Assembly: GCF_027484945.1 (NCBI RefSeq)
Contig: NZ_JAIXRZ010000005.1
Location: forward strand, 1 to 42,903
DNA: 42,903 nucleotides
DNA from: Flavobacterium sp.
GTDB taxonomy: Bacteria; Bacteroidota; Bacteroidia; Flavobacteriales; Flavobacteriaceae
Direction of reading: 5' to 3'
In this document: one piece after another, positions 17,919 through 25,790 of the stretch
Numbering within the stretch: position 1 is the stretch's first letter
Layout: the number at the start of each line of letters is the position of its first letter
The notes under the pieces: generated by a model
Database searches by the model: none
Seen by the model: only the letters and a program-made list of their open reading frames with translations
Told to the model about the DNA's origin: nothing
Program-made: the position numbers and the translations under genes

Positions 17919-18269
17919 ATGGCAATCATTATAACTGACGAATGTATTAATTGTGGCGCTTGTGAGCCAGAATGTCCAAATACCGCAATTTATGAAGGCG
18001 CTGACGATTGGCGTTATAAAGATGGAACGAAACTCCGCGGAAATATTATTTTACCCGACGGTACTGCAATCGATGCCGATGCACCTCAAAAGCCAATTTC
18101 GGATGATTTATATTACATCGTTCCGGGTAAATGTACCGAATGTAAAGGGTTTCATGAAGAACCCCAATGCGCAGCGGTTTGTCCAGTAGACTGTTGTGTG
18201 CCCGATGATAATCACATTGAAAGTGAGGAAACGTTGTTGAACCGCCAAGCGTTTTTACATAACGAATAA
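17919..18269 (+). CDS. 4Fe-4S dicluster ferredoxin
   Basis: A 116-residue electron carrier with two cluster motifs. The first is [12 protein letters not shown] (Cys10, 13, 16, 20). The second is [18 protein letters not shown], with the eight-residue spacing seen in the clostridial/Alvin-type family. The region between carries an acidic loop. It would pass low-potential electrons in the cytoplasm. The divergent LuxC-type reductase is a possible but unproven partner. A good promoter and terminator bracket it, so it is monocistronic. Confidence 0.88.
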   Translation: MAIIITDECINCGACEPECPNTAIYEGADDWRYKDGTKLRGNIILPDGTAIDADAPQKPISDDLYYIVPGKCTECKGFHEEPQCAAVCPVDCCVPDDNHIESEETLLNRQAFLHNE

Positions 18270-18276
18270 ATAAAAC

Positions 18277-18308
18277 AAGCACTTTGGATTTTCTAAGTGC
18301 TTTTTTTT
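18277..18308 (+). terminator. Terminator of the ferredoxin gene
   Basis: AAGCACTT and AAGTGCTT form a perfect 8-bp stem with a 10-nt loop, followed by eight T. It starts 7 nt after the stop codon. Confidence 0.9.
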
Positions 18309-18341
18309 CAGGGTTTTGAATCTGTAGTACAGTTGTCCCCA

Positions 18342-18357
18342 TATTTTTGTAAATTTG
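18342..18357 (+). promoter_or_regulatory. Tandem -7 boxes (TATTTTTG, TAAATTTG)
   Basis: Two exact TAnnTTTG matches abut at 18342-18349 and 18350-18357, the second ending 18 nt before ATG 18376. A TTTTG at 18314-18318 lies 23 bp before the first. Either could be used. Confidence 0.5.
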
Positions 18358-18375
18358 TTTCAAAGCCCTAGTCTA

Positions 18376-19545
18376 ATGCGACGATTACTTCACGTTTTAT
18401 TGGTTTTTTCTTGCTTTACTGTACATGCGCAGCAAAGTGAATTGCAATTAGTATTTAAAGATGCAGAAACGCTCGCACCCATTGGGGATGTTACGGTCAC
18501 TGTGCTCCGAACAAAACAAAATCATCTAAGTAATGCAGATGGTAAAGTAATAGTTATATTAAATGGTATCTCGAGTATTCAGATTACCCATACCGCATAC
18601 CAATCGCAAACTCTTCGTTCGACAGCATTAAAGGATAAAGAAAATGTAATTTTATTGAAAAGTGCCGTAAATACATTGGATGAAATTATCATTACAAAGC
18701 AACATCCGCAAAAAATACTTAAGAATTTAATAGAAAACTCCATTAATAAATTAACGACACCCTGTCGATTGAAGGTGTACTCGCGTGAATTTTTTAAACG
18801 CAATGGAAATTATGTTTTTTATAATGATGGATTATTAAATTTTCAAATTTCTGGCAAAAAACAGGATTTTAAAAACGCTATTCTCGTTGAGCAAAACCGT
18901 TCGGTTGGTCTTTTAGATGCTGCTGTTCCTTATGATTTGTTGGGCTATGATTTAAATAATATCATGCTAAATTACTACAATTTTAAATACCTCGAACCTT
19001 TATTGGAAGCGCGTGCTCGAAAAGATTATGATTTTTTAATCAAGTCGTATACCCAAAACGATAATTACTATTGTATGGTTATCAATCCACTAGATCCAGT
19101 AAAAGGATTTAAAGATGATTACACGATTATCTATGATAAAAAGAAAAAGGTAATTCTTGAGGTGCGTTCTTCGTTAACGCCCAATTCAGTCGCTAATGCC
19201 AATGAGAAAACAACCGTAGGAACTAAAAACAAGTACAAGTCCAATTTTAAAAACATCTATCGATATGTTGGGGATCAAGAGTATTATTTGGTTTCGTCGC
19301 GAGAGGAAATTGGATTTGAGCGCGTTGATAAAAAAGATAGCCGAACTGAAATAGAGGTGCGTAATTATTTTGTAACTACCGGTTTTAGTCAAAAAGAGTT
19401 TTCGTTTAATGAAAGCGAAGTGTTCAAAGACAAGGCCTTATTTAACTTAAAAGATAAAATTTTAACCGATTATTGGAATGTATCGGGTTTAACGCCAACA
19501 CCAGAAGAAGCTGAAATAATTAACAGTATTGAAGACGAACCCTAA
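18376..19545 (+). CDS. Exported protein with carboxypeptidase-regulatory-like domain
   Basis: From ATG 18376 the 389-residue protein opens with a signal peptide (MRRLLHVLLVFSCFTVHAQQ). Residues about 20-105 form a CarboxypepD_reg-like (transthyretin-type) domain (FKDAETLAPIGDVTVTVL, SNADGKVIV, ITHTAYQSQT). The remaining ~280 residues (LDEIIITKQHPQKILKNLIE onward) resemble the N-terminal half of DUF5686-type proteins without an obvious outer-membrane barrel. It is likely periplasmic or surface associated. I rejected a TTG 21 bp upstream as start because it lies inside the second -7 box. The next gene, ychF, has its own promoter. Confidence 0.75.
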   Translation: MRRLLHVLLVFSCFTVHAQQSELQLVFKDAETLAPIGDVTVTVLRTKQNHLSNADGKVIVILNGISSIQITHTAYQSQTLRSTALKDKENVILLKSAVNTLDEIIITKQHPQKILKNLIENSINKLTTPCRLKVYSREFFKRNGNYVFYNDGLLNFQISGKKQDFKNAILVEQNRSVGLLDAAVPYDLLGYDLNNIMLNYYNFKYLEPLLEARARKDYDFLIKSYTQNDNYYCMVINPLDPVKGFKDDYTIIYDKKKKVILEVRSSLTPNSVANANEKTTVGTKNKYKSNFKNIYRYVGDQEYYLVSSREEIGFERVDKKDSRTEIEVRNYFVTTGFSQKEFSFNESEVFKDKALFNLKDKILTDYWNVSGLTPTPEEAEIINSIEDEP

Positions 19546-19552
19546 AAGGCTG

Positions 19553-19583
19553 TTTTGTAAATGGGTTGAATGCGTTATATTTG
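19553..19583 (+). promoter_or_regulatory. Promoter of ychF (TTTTG-18-TATATTTG)
   Basis: TTTTG at 19553-19557, an 18-bp spacer and TATATTTG at 19576-19583, ending 21 nt before ATG 19605. It is one of the best promoter matches in the window. Confidence 0.7.
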
Positions 19584-19604
19584 CCCACTTAAAAATCAAT
19601 TTAC

Positions 19605-20699
19605 ATGAAAGCAGGAATAGTAGGGTTGCCCAATGTTGGAAAATCAACGTTGTTTAATTGTTTGTCAAATGCGAAAGCACAAAGTGCAAACTTCCCATTT
19701 TGTACAATTGAACCCAATATTGGGGTTGTTAACGTACCCGATCCCCGTTTAGAAAAGTTGGAAGAATTAGTGAACCCCGAGCGTGTTTTACCTGCAACTG
19801 TAGAAATCGTAGATATCGCCGGATTGGTAAAGGGGGCTAGTAAAGGGGAAGGACTAGGGAATCAATTTTTAGCCAATATTCGTGAATGTAATGCGATTAT
19901 TCATGTGCTCCGTTGTTTTGATAACGATAATATTGTCCATGTTGATGGAAACGTTAATCCGATTCGCGATAAAGAAACTATTGATATTGAGTTGCAATTA
20001 AAAGACCTTGAAACGGTTGAAAAACGATTAGAGAAAGTAAATCGCACCGCCAAAGCCGGAATAAAAGAAGCCCTTTTAGAGCAATCCTTGTTAAACCAAA
20101 TTCGGGATTTATTATTGCAAGGCAAGTCGGCACGGACCGTAGTAGCACAAAACCAAGATGAAGCCGATTTATTGGAAGCGTTTCAATTAATTACTACCAA
20201 ACCGGTTTTGTATGTATGTAATGTGGATGAAACTGCAGCGGCAACTGGAAATCAATATGTAGATCAAGTACGTGAATTGGTGCGGTCAGAAGATGCCGAG
20301 GTAATTGTTTTGGCTGTAGCTACAGAAGCCGATATTACCGAACTAGAAACCTATGAAGAACGTCAGCTTTTCTTAGAAGATATGGGCTTGACCGAACCGG
20401 GTGTTTCAAAGTTAATTCGTGCGGCTTACACCTTGTTGAATTTGCAAACGTATTTTACCGCAGGTGTTAAAGAAGTGCGCGCTTGGACCATACATGTAGG
20501 CGATACGGCTCCCAAAGCAGCAGGTGTTATTCACACCGACTTTGAAAAAGGGTTTATTCGAGCTGAAGTTATTGCTTATGATGATTATGTAGCTTTTGGT
20601 TCAGAAGCCAAAGTGAAAGAAGCCGGTAAATTACGCGTAGAAGGAAAAGAATACATTGTAAAAGATGGTGATGTGATGCACTTCCGTTTTAACGTATAA
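19605..20699 (+). CDS. ychF: Redox-regulated ATPase/GTPase YchF
   Basis: A 364-residue OLA1/YchF protein. G1 is GLPNVGKST (7-15), the G2 region has NFPFCTIEPN, G3 is DIAGLVKGASKGEGLGN and the G4 position carries NVDE instead of NKxD, which explains the ATP preference of the family. The C-terminal TGS domain shows FTAGVKEVRAWTI and YDDYVAFGSEAKVKEAGK. YchF associates with ribosomes and modulates translation and oxidative-stress responses. Monocistronic, with clear promoter and terminator. Confidence 0.97.
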   Translation: MKAGIVGLPNVGKSTLFNCLSNAKAQSANFPFCTIEPNIGVVNVPDPRLEKLEELVNPERVLPATVEIVDIAGLVKGASKGEGLGNQFLANIRECNAIIHVLRCFDNDNIVHVDGNVNPIRDKETIDIELQLKDLETVEKRLEKVNRTAKAGIKEALLEQSLLNQIRDLLLQGKSARTVVAQNQDEADLLEAFQLITTKPVLYVCNVDETAAATGNQYVDQVRELVRSEDAEVIVLAVATEADITELETYEERQLFLEDMGLTEPGVSKLIRAAYTLLNLQTYFTAGVKEVRAWTIHVGDTAPKAAGVIHTDFEKGFIRAEVIAYDDYVAFGSEAKVKEAGKLRVEGKEYIVKDGDVMHFRFNV

Positions 20700-20724
20700 T
20701 AAAAACATAAAACTAAACTTCAGG

Positions 20725-20755
20725 AAACACGGTGGAATGCCGTGTTTTTTTATTT
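20725..20755 (+). terminator. Terminator of ychF
   Basis: AAACACGG-TGGAATG-CCGTGTTT followed by a T-rich tail, 26 nt after the stop. The remaining 20756-20965 is AT-rich spacer with no convincing gene. Confidence 0.85.
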
Positions 20756-20965
20756 TAAATTCAATGGATTCAACAAAAGATAAAAATAGTTCCATGGGCT
20801 AAATTTCGTTGCTTTTTGATTTAAAAGTTGCACGTTAATCAAAATAGGGTTACAAAAGCACATTTTATGGGTGAGGATTCGAATCGTAAATTCGAGAAAT
20901 TAATAAGGAATTATGTGTTGTATTTATTTTTTTTATATATTTAGGAAATAACTAATGACCTTCTC

Positions 20966-22111
20966 ATGATGAAAACACAACAACTACTGCTCGATAAAGG
21001 GCTTGCTGTAAAAAATGTGCAGGAGAATTCCCTTTTTTCATCAGATAAAGCCCAATTGGTACTTGCCTTTGGTCAACGAACGCTATTGGATGAATTACGT
21101 CCGTATAATCAAATAAAAAAATTGTATCCCAATGCTTTAATTGTATTATGCTCTTCTTCAGGACAAATTTCAAATCAAGTGGCCATTGAAGAAGAAATAG
21201 TGGTCACCGCAATCCAATTTGAAAAAACCAAATTAAAGTCGGTTGTTTATGATGTCTTAGATGGTGACGCAATCTATGAGTTAGGTAAAAAAGTCCAAGC
21301 CGAATTGGCTGCTCCCGATTTAAAAGCCATCATGATTCTCTCTGAAGGTACTCATGTTAACGGTTCTGAACTTATCCATGAGTTAGGTCAGCAAACCCAA
21401 TGGAAAATTCCCTTTTTTGGAGGTCTAGCAGGAGATGAATATCGTTTTGAAAAAACCGTAGTGGGTTGCAATGCCGATGCAACTCCAGGAAAAATTGTAG
21501 CTATTGGTTTTTATGGCGATGCCATTGAATTTGGTTTTGCATCAGAGGGAGGATGGGCTGATTTTGGTCCCGAACGCGAAGTAACCGCTTCAGAAAACAA
21601 TGTATTGTTCAAGATCGGTGAACGTTATGCCTTAGACTTATATAAAGAATATTTGGGTAAATATGCCAATGAACTTCCGGGTTCTGCGTTGTATTTTCCA
21701 TTATCGATGAAAGAAACACCTAATTCAGCTCCGGTTGTTCGTACAATTCTATCAATTGATGAGACTCAAAAGTCAATGACGTTTGCTGGAAATATTCCTA
21801 TTGGATCTCATGTGCGTTTGATGCGGGGTAATATGGATCGGTTGATTGATGCTGCTGCCGATGCCGCAACCACGATTCGCCAATTGTTACCCAACCAACC
21901 GCAAATCGCTTTTTTAGTGAGTTGTGTTGGAAGGCGTATTGTTTTAGCAGAACGCGTTACCGAAGAATTAGAATTTATTAAAAATACATTTGGGAAAGAA
22001 ACGGTATTGTTTGGTTTTTATTCCTATGGTGAAATATCCCCAAATAAACAGCAATTAGGTTGTGAATTATACAATCAAACCATGACCATTGCAACGATGT
22101 ACGAAGCGTAA
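20966..22111 (+). CDS. FIST-domain sensory protein
   Basis: A 381-residue soluble protein with a FIST N domain (about 30-220; AQLVLAFGQRTLLDELRPY, LIVLCSSSGQIS, ILSEGTHVNGSEL, PFFGGLAGD) and a FIST C domain (about 225-375; ALDLYKEYLG, FLVSCVGRRIVL, FGFYSYGEI). FIST domains are thought to bind small ligands and are found in signal transduction proteins. The start has two ATGs (20966 and 20969). The hybrid kinase gene begins 6 bp after its stop, so sensor and kinase are one operon and probably one pathway. The ligand is unknown. Confidence 0.88.
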   Translation: MMKTQQLLLDKGLAVKNVQENSLFSSDKAQLVLAFGQRTLLDELRPYNQIKKLYPNALIVLCSSSGQISNQVAIEEEIVVTAIQFEKTKLKSVVYDVLDGDAIYELGKKVQAELAAPDLKAIMILSEGTHVNGSELIHELGQQTQWKIPFFGGLAGDEYRFEKTVVGCNADATPGKIVAIGFYGDAIEFGFASEGGWADFGPEREVTASENNVLFKIGERYALDLYKEYLGKYANELPGSALYFPLSMKETPNSAPVVRTILSIDETQKSMTFAGNIPIGSHVRLMRGNMDRLIDAAADAATTIRQLLPNQPQIAFLVSCVGRRIVLAERVTEELEFIKNTFGKETVLFGFYSYGEISPNKQQLGCELYNQTMTIATMYEA

Positions 22112-22117
22112 AAAAAT

Positions 22118-23635
22118 ATGAATAAAATAGTGCTCCACCGCCATTTAAGCCGACAGATTGATAAATACTTATCTGTAAATGAACTTGCCAAAAATACCCA
22201 ATTGGAAGCCTTTATCACGGCTATCAATCAAACGTACATGAACTATGAAAAGGATGCTGAACTTTTTGAGCAATCTACCTTATTAAACGAGCAAGAATAT
22301 TCGGAGGTTAATGCCCGTTTGAAAGATGAGTTGGCCAAAAAACAAGTATTTGAAGCCCATTTGATTGAGTTGATTCAGCAATTAAATGGCGAAAGTAAAC
22401 CACTAGAAGGGGAGGCCAATTTGCTTAATTTAATTCATATACTCAACCGCGAGATTGAAGTCAAACACGAATACCAAGTGCAACTCAATCAGGCGCGAAT
22501 TGACGCTGTAAATGCCAATGAAGCGAAGTCGGAATTTCTATCGATTATGAGTCATGAAATCCGTACTCCGTTAAATGCGATTATCGGCCTCGTTTATATC
22601 ATGGAAAAAGAAGATGTTCTTGAAAGTTATCGAGAAAACATTCAGGTTTTGAAGCTTTCAGCGCAAAATCTTTTCTTATTGATTAATGATATTTTGGATT
22701 TTAACAAAATTGAAGCAGGTAAAATCGAACTCGAAAAAACTGCATTTGATTTTAAAAATTTAGTCCAACAAATAATGCGTGCGCTGCATGCTCGTGCTAA
22801 TGAAAATTTAAATTCAATCAGCTTAGAAATCGAGGATGATTTTGTCACAAATTTGGTTAGTGACCCCCTTCGTCTCAATCAAATTATCACGAATTTGGTT
22901 TCTAATGCGATTAAGTTTACTCAAAACGGAACCATTACAATTCGATTGTCACAATTGGATGTCACTGCAGGTATTTCTACCTTTAAAGTAGAGGTTATCG
23001 ATACCGGAATCGGAATTGATAAAGCGCAGTTTACCTCAATTTTTGAAAAATTTACGCAGGCTGAAACCCGAACTTCGCGTCAATTTGGTGGAACTGGACT
23101 CGGACTCGTTATTACGAAACGGTTGTTGCATTTGTTTGATTCAGATATTGCTTTTGAAAGCACATTGGGCGTTGGTACAAATTTTTATTTCACCCTCAGT
23201 TTGCCGATTGATGCACATTCTAAACCGTCATCCTATTCTGATGATTTGCAAAGTGAAGTCATGTTAAATGGACTCAATATATTGCTGGTAGAAGATAATA
23301 AAATCAATATTAAAATTGCCGATAAAATCATGAGCCATTGGGGTGTGCATGTTACTGTTGCAGAAAATGGTTTAATGGGGGTAGAAATGTATGAAAAAGG
23401 AAAATATGATATTGTGTTAATGGATTTGTCGATGCCTGTAATGGATGGCTATGAAGCGACACGGATTATTCGTAAAACCGATGCTGAGGTTCCAATTATT
23501 GCATTTACTGCTTCGGCTTCTTTTGGGTATTTAGAACGCGCTATGGAGGTAGGAATTAATGAATATGTTATCAAACCCTTCAATCCGAAAGAACTGAATT
23601 TAAAGTTGAAAAAATTTGCAAAAAACAACCGTTAA
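22118..23635 (+). CDS. Hybrid histidine kinase with C-terminal receiver domain
   Basis: A 505-residue cytoplasmic kinase with no transmembrane helix. Residues 1-125 are a helical coiled-coil input region. HisKA has the H box SIMSHEIRTPLNAIIGL with phospho-acceptor His146. The HATPase has its N box (NLVSNAIKFTQNG, about 259-271), G1 DTGIGI (295-300), F box KFTQ and G2 GGTGLGL (324-330). The receiver domain (about 386-502) has acidic pair ED (392-393), phospho-Asp436 (LMDLSMPVMDGYEA), Thr464 and Lys486. With no sensor of its own it probably takes its signal from the adjacent FIST protein. No output regulator lies nearby. Confidence 0.93.
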   Translation: MNKIVLHRHLSRQIDKYLSVNELAKNTQLEAFITAINQTYMNYEKDAELFEQSTLLNEQEYSEVNARLKDELAKKQVFEAHLIELIQQLNGESKPLEGEANLLNLIHILNREIEVKHEYQVQLNQARIDAVNANEAKSEFLSIMSHEIRTPLNAIIGLVYIMEKEDVLESYRENIQVLKLSAQNLFLLINDILDFNKIEAGKIELEKTAFDFKNLVQQIMRALHARANENLNSISLEIEDDFVTNLVSDPLRLNQIITNLVSNAIKFTQNGTITIRLSQLDVTAGISTFKVEVIDTGIGIDKAQFTSIFEKFTQAETRTSRQFGGTGLGLVITKRLLHLFDSDIAFESTLGVGTNFYFTLSLPIDAHSKPSSYSDDLQSEVMLNGLNILLVEDNKINIKIADKIMSHWGVHVTVAENGLMGVEMYEKGKYDIVLMDLSMPVMDGYEATRIIRKTDAEVPIIAFTASASFGYLERAMEVGINEYVIKPFNPKELNLKLKKFAKNNR

Positions 23636-23762
23636 AATTGATTTTTAACATATAAAACTCTCCAAAAAACTGTCAAAAACATTTTTGATAACTTTCCTTT
23701 TTACTTCTTTTAGAAACACCTCATAAACCTTATATTAGCTAAAAATCGATACGTTTTGGATT

Positions 23763-25619
23763 ATGGCTGATCAGGTGCAATATAATGAGGATAACATACG
23801 TTCGCTCGACTGGAAAGAACACATTCGGATGCGTCCGGGGATGTATATCGGAAAGTTGGGTGACGGTTCTTCACCCGATGATGGGATTTACATACTGCTC
23901 AAAGAGGTAATCGATAACTGTATTGACGAATTTGTCATGGGTACCGGTAAAACCATTGAAGTTACCATTAAAGATAAATTGGTAACCGTTCGCGATTTTG
24001 GACGTGGAATTCCACTGGGAAAAGTCGTTGATGTAGTTTCTAAAATGAATACCGGAGGAAAATATGACTCCAAAGCCTTTAAAAAATCGGTTGGTTTAAA
24101 TGGGGTAGGTACCAAAGCGGTAAATGCGTTGTCTAACTTTTTTAGGGTTGAATCGGTAAGAGATAACCAACAAAAAGCAGCCGAATTTTCAGCAGGTAAT
24201 CTAACAGTTGATGAGCCTATTCAAGAATCGACCAAACGCCGTGGAACTAAAGTATCTTTTGTTGCTGACGAAACCATTTTCAAGAATTACAAGTACCGCA
24301 ATGAATATGTGGTGCGTATGTTGAAAAATTACTGTTACCTCAATACCGGTTTAACAATTTATTTTAATGGGGATAAATATTATTCTGATTTTGGGTTAAA
24401 GGATTTATTGCAAGAAACCATCACCGAAGAAGATTCGGTTTATCCGATTATTCACTTAGTGGGCGATGATATTGAGTTTGCTTTAACCCATAGTAAAACC
24501 CAATATTCTGAAGAGTACCATTCCTTTGTAAATGGGCAAAATACTACCCAAGGAGGAACCCACTTGAATGCATTTCGGGAGTCGGTTGTTAAAACGATAC
24601 GCGATTTTTATAATAAAAACTTTGAAGCTTCAGATATCCGCAAGTCGATCGTTGCCGCGGTTTCTGTAAAGGTTGAAGAACCGGTATTTGAATCCCAAAC
24701 TAAAACAAAGTTAGGTTCAACTGACATAGGTCCGAATGGACCCTCAATTCGTACCTTTATCAATGACTTTGTATCGACCAAACTGGACAATTATTTGCAT
24801 AAAAATCCAGAAACGGCCGAAGCATTGTTAAAGAAAATTTTACAGGCCGAACGCGAACGGAAAGAGTTATCGGGTATTCGTAAATTGGCACGTGACCGCG
24901 CTAAAAAAGCGAGTTTACACAACAAAAAATTACGCGATTGTCGAATTCATTTGACCGATTCGAAAAACGAACGTTGTTTAGATAGTACGCTCTTTATTAC
25001 CGAAGGGGATTCCGCTTCGGGGTCGATTACCAAAAGTCGCGACGTAAATACGCAAGCAGTCTTTAGTTTACGTGGAAAACCTTTGAATTCGTATGGCATG
25101 TCTAAAAAAATTGTTTACGAAAACGAAGAATTTAATTTGTTGCAAGCGGCCTTAGATATTGAAGAAGATTATGATAGTTTGCGGTACAACAACATCGTGA
25201 TTTCTACCGATGCCGATGTTGATGGAATGCACATCCGCTTACTGTTGATTACGTTCTTTTTGCAATTTTTCCCCGAGTTGATTAAAGAAGGCCACTTATT
25301 TATTTTGCAAACGCCTTTATTCCGGGTGCGCAATAAAAAAGAAACGATTTATTGTTACAGCGATGAAGAACGCGTTGCAGCCATAGAAAAGCTCAAGCCA
25401 AAACCTGAAATCACCCGATTTAAAGGGTTGGGAGAGATCTCTCCTGATGAATTCAAGCATTTTATTGGGGATAATATTCGACTTGATCCGGTGATGCTGG
25501 ACAAAGCAACCTCAATAGAAACGTTGTTAGAATTCTATATGGGTAAGAATACACCTAATCGCCAGGATTTTATTATCAATAACTTGAAAGTGGAATTGGA
25601 TGTGGTTAATAGTGATTAG
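23763..25619 (+). CDS. parE: DNA topoisomerase IV subunit B
   Basis: The ATPase subunit of the type IIA enzyme that decatenates chromosomes. The 618 residues include the GHKL ATPase ([13 protein letters not shown] near 21, [31 protein letters not shown]) and the TOPRIM domain ([11 protein letters not shown] and [13 protein letters not shown]). [10 protein letters not shown] follows near the end. The length and the missing GyrB-type insert fit ParE. The final codons and stop (AAT AGT GAT TAG) are the first unit of the heptamer array at 25613-25717. parC follows 171 bp downstream. Confidence 0.93.
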   Translation: MADQVQYNEDNIRSLDWKEHIRMRPGMYIGKLGDGSSPDDGIYILLKEVIDNCIDEFVMGTGKTIEVTIKDKLVTVRDFGRGIPLGKVVDVVSKMNTGGKYDSKAFKKSVGLNGVGTKAVNALSNFFRVESVRDNQQKAAEFSAGNLTVDEPIQESTKRRGTKVSFVADETIFKNYKYRNEYVVRMLKNYCYLNTGLTIYFNGDKYYSDFGLKDLLQETITEEDSVYPIIHLVGDDIEFALTHSKTQYSEEYHSFVNGQNTTQGGTHLNAFRESVVKTIRDFYNKNFEASDIRKSIVAAVSVKVEEPVFESQTKTKLGSTDIGPNGPSIRTFINDFVSTKLDNYLHKNPETAEALLKKILQAERERKELSGIRKLARDRAKKASLHNKKLRDCRIHLTDSKNERCLDSTLFITEGDSASGSITKSRDVNTQAVFSLRGKPLNSYGMSKKIVYENEEFNLLQAALDIEEDYDSLRYNNIVISTDADVDGMHIRLLLITFFLQFFPELIKEGHLFILQTPLFRVRNKKETIYCYSDEERVAAIEKLKPKPEITRFKGLGEISPDEFKHFIGDNIRLDPVMLDKATSIETLLEFYMGKNTPNRQDFIINNLKVELDVVNSD

Positions 25620-25717
25620 TGATTAGTGACTAGTGATTAGTGATTAGTGACTAGTGATTAGTGATTAGTGACTAGTGATTAGTGATCGGTGACTAGTAAC
25701 TTGTGGTTAGTAATTAG
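25613..25717 (+). repeat. Heptamer tandem array, TGAYTAG units, between parE and parC
   Basis: Fifteen consecutive 7-bp units, starting within the parE stop codon. Ten exact TGATTAG/TGACTAG units come first. They are arranged as TGATTAG-TGATTAG-TGACTAG, giving a 21-bp higher-order period repeated three times. Then come TGATCGG, TGACTAG, TAACTTG, TGGTTAG and TAATTAG. Decay is confined to the parC side. The register never slips. Confidence 0.95.
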
Positions 25718-25790
25718 AGAGGTAATGAATTAAAATGTTTAGGGTTTTTATATTATCAAACAAGTATAGCCTTAAAATTTAAACTTTGAT

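Noticed and set aside
23672..23687. Terminator after the hybrid kinase (TCAAAAACATTTTTGA)
   Set aside because: The stem is all A/T apart from its ends, has a 2-nt loop and no following T tract; too weak to call.
25613..25717. CRISPR array
   Set aside because: Units are 7 bp, directly adjacent and without spacers; no cas gene lies in the window.
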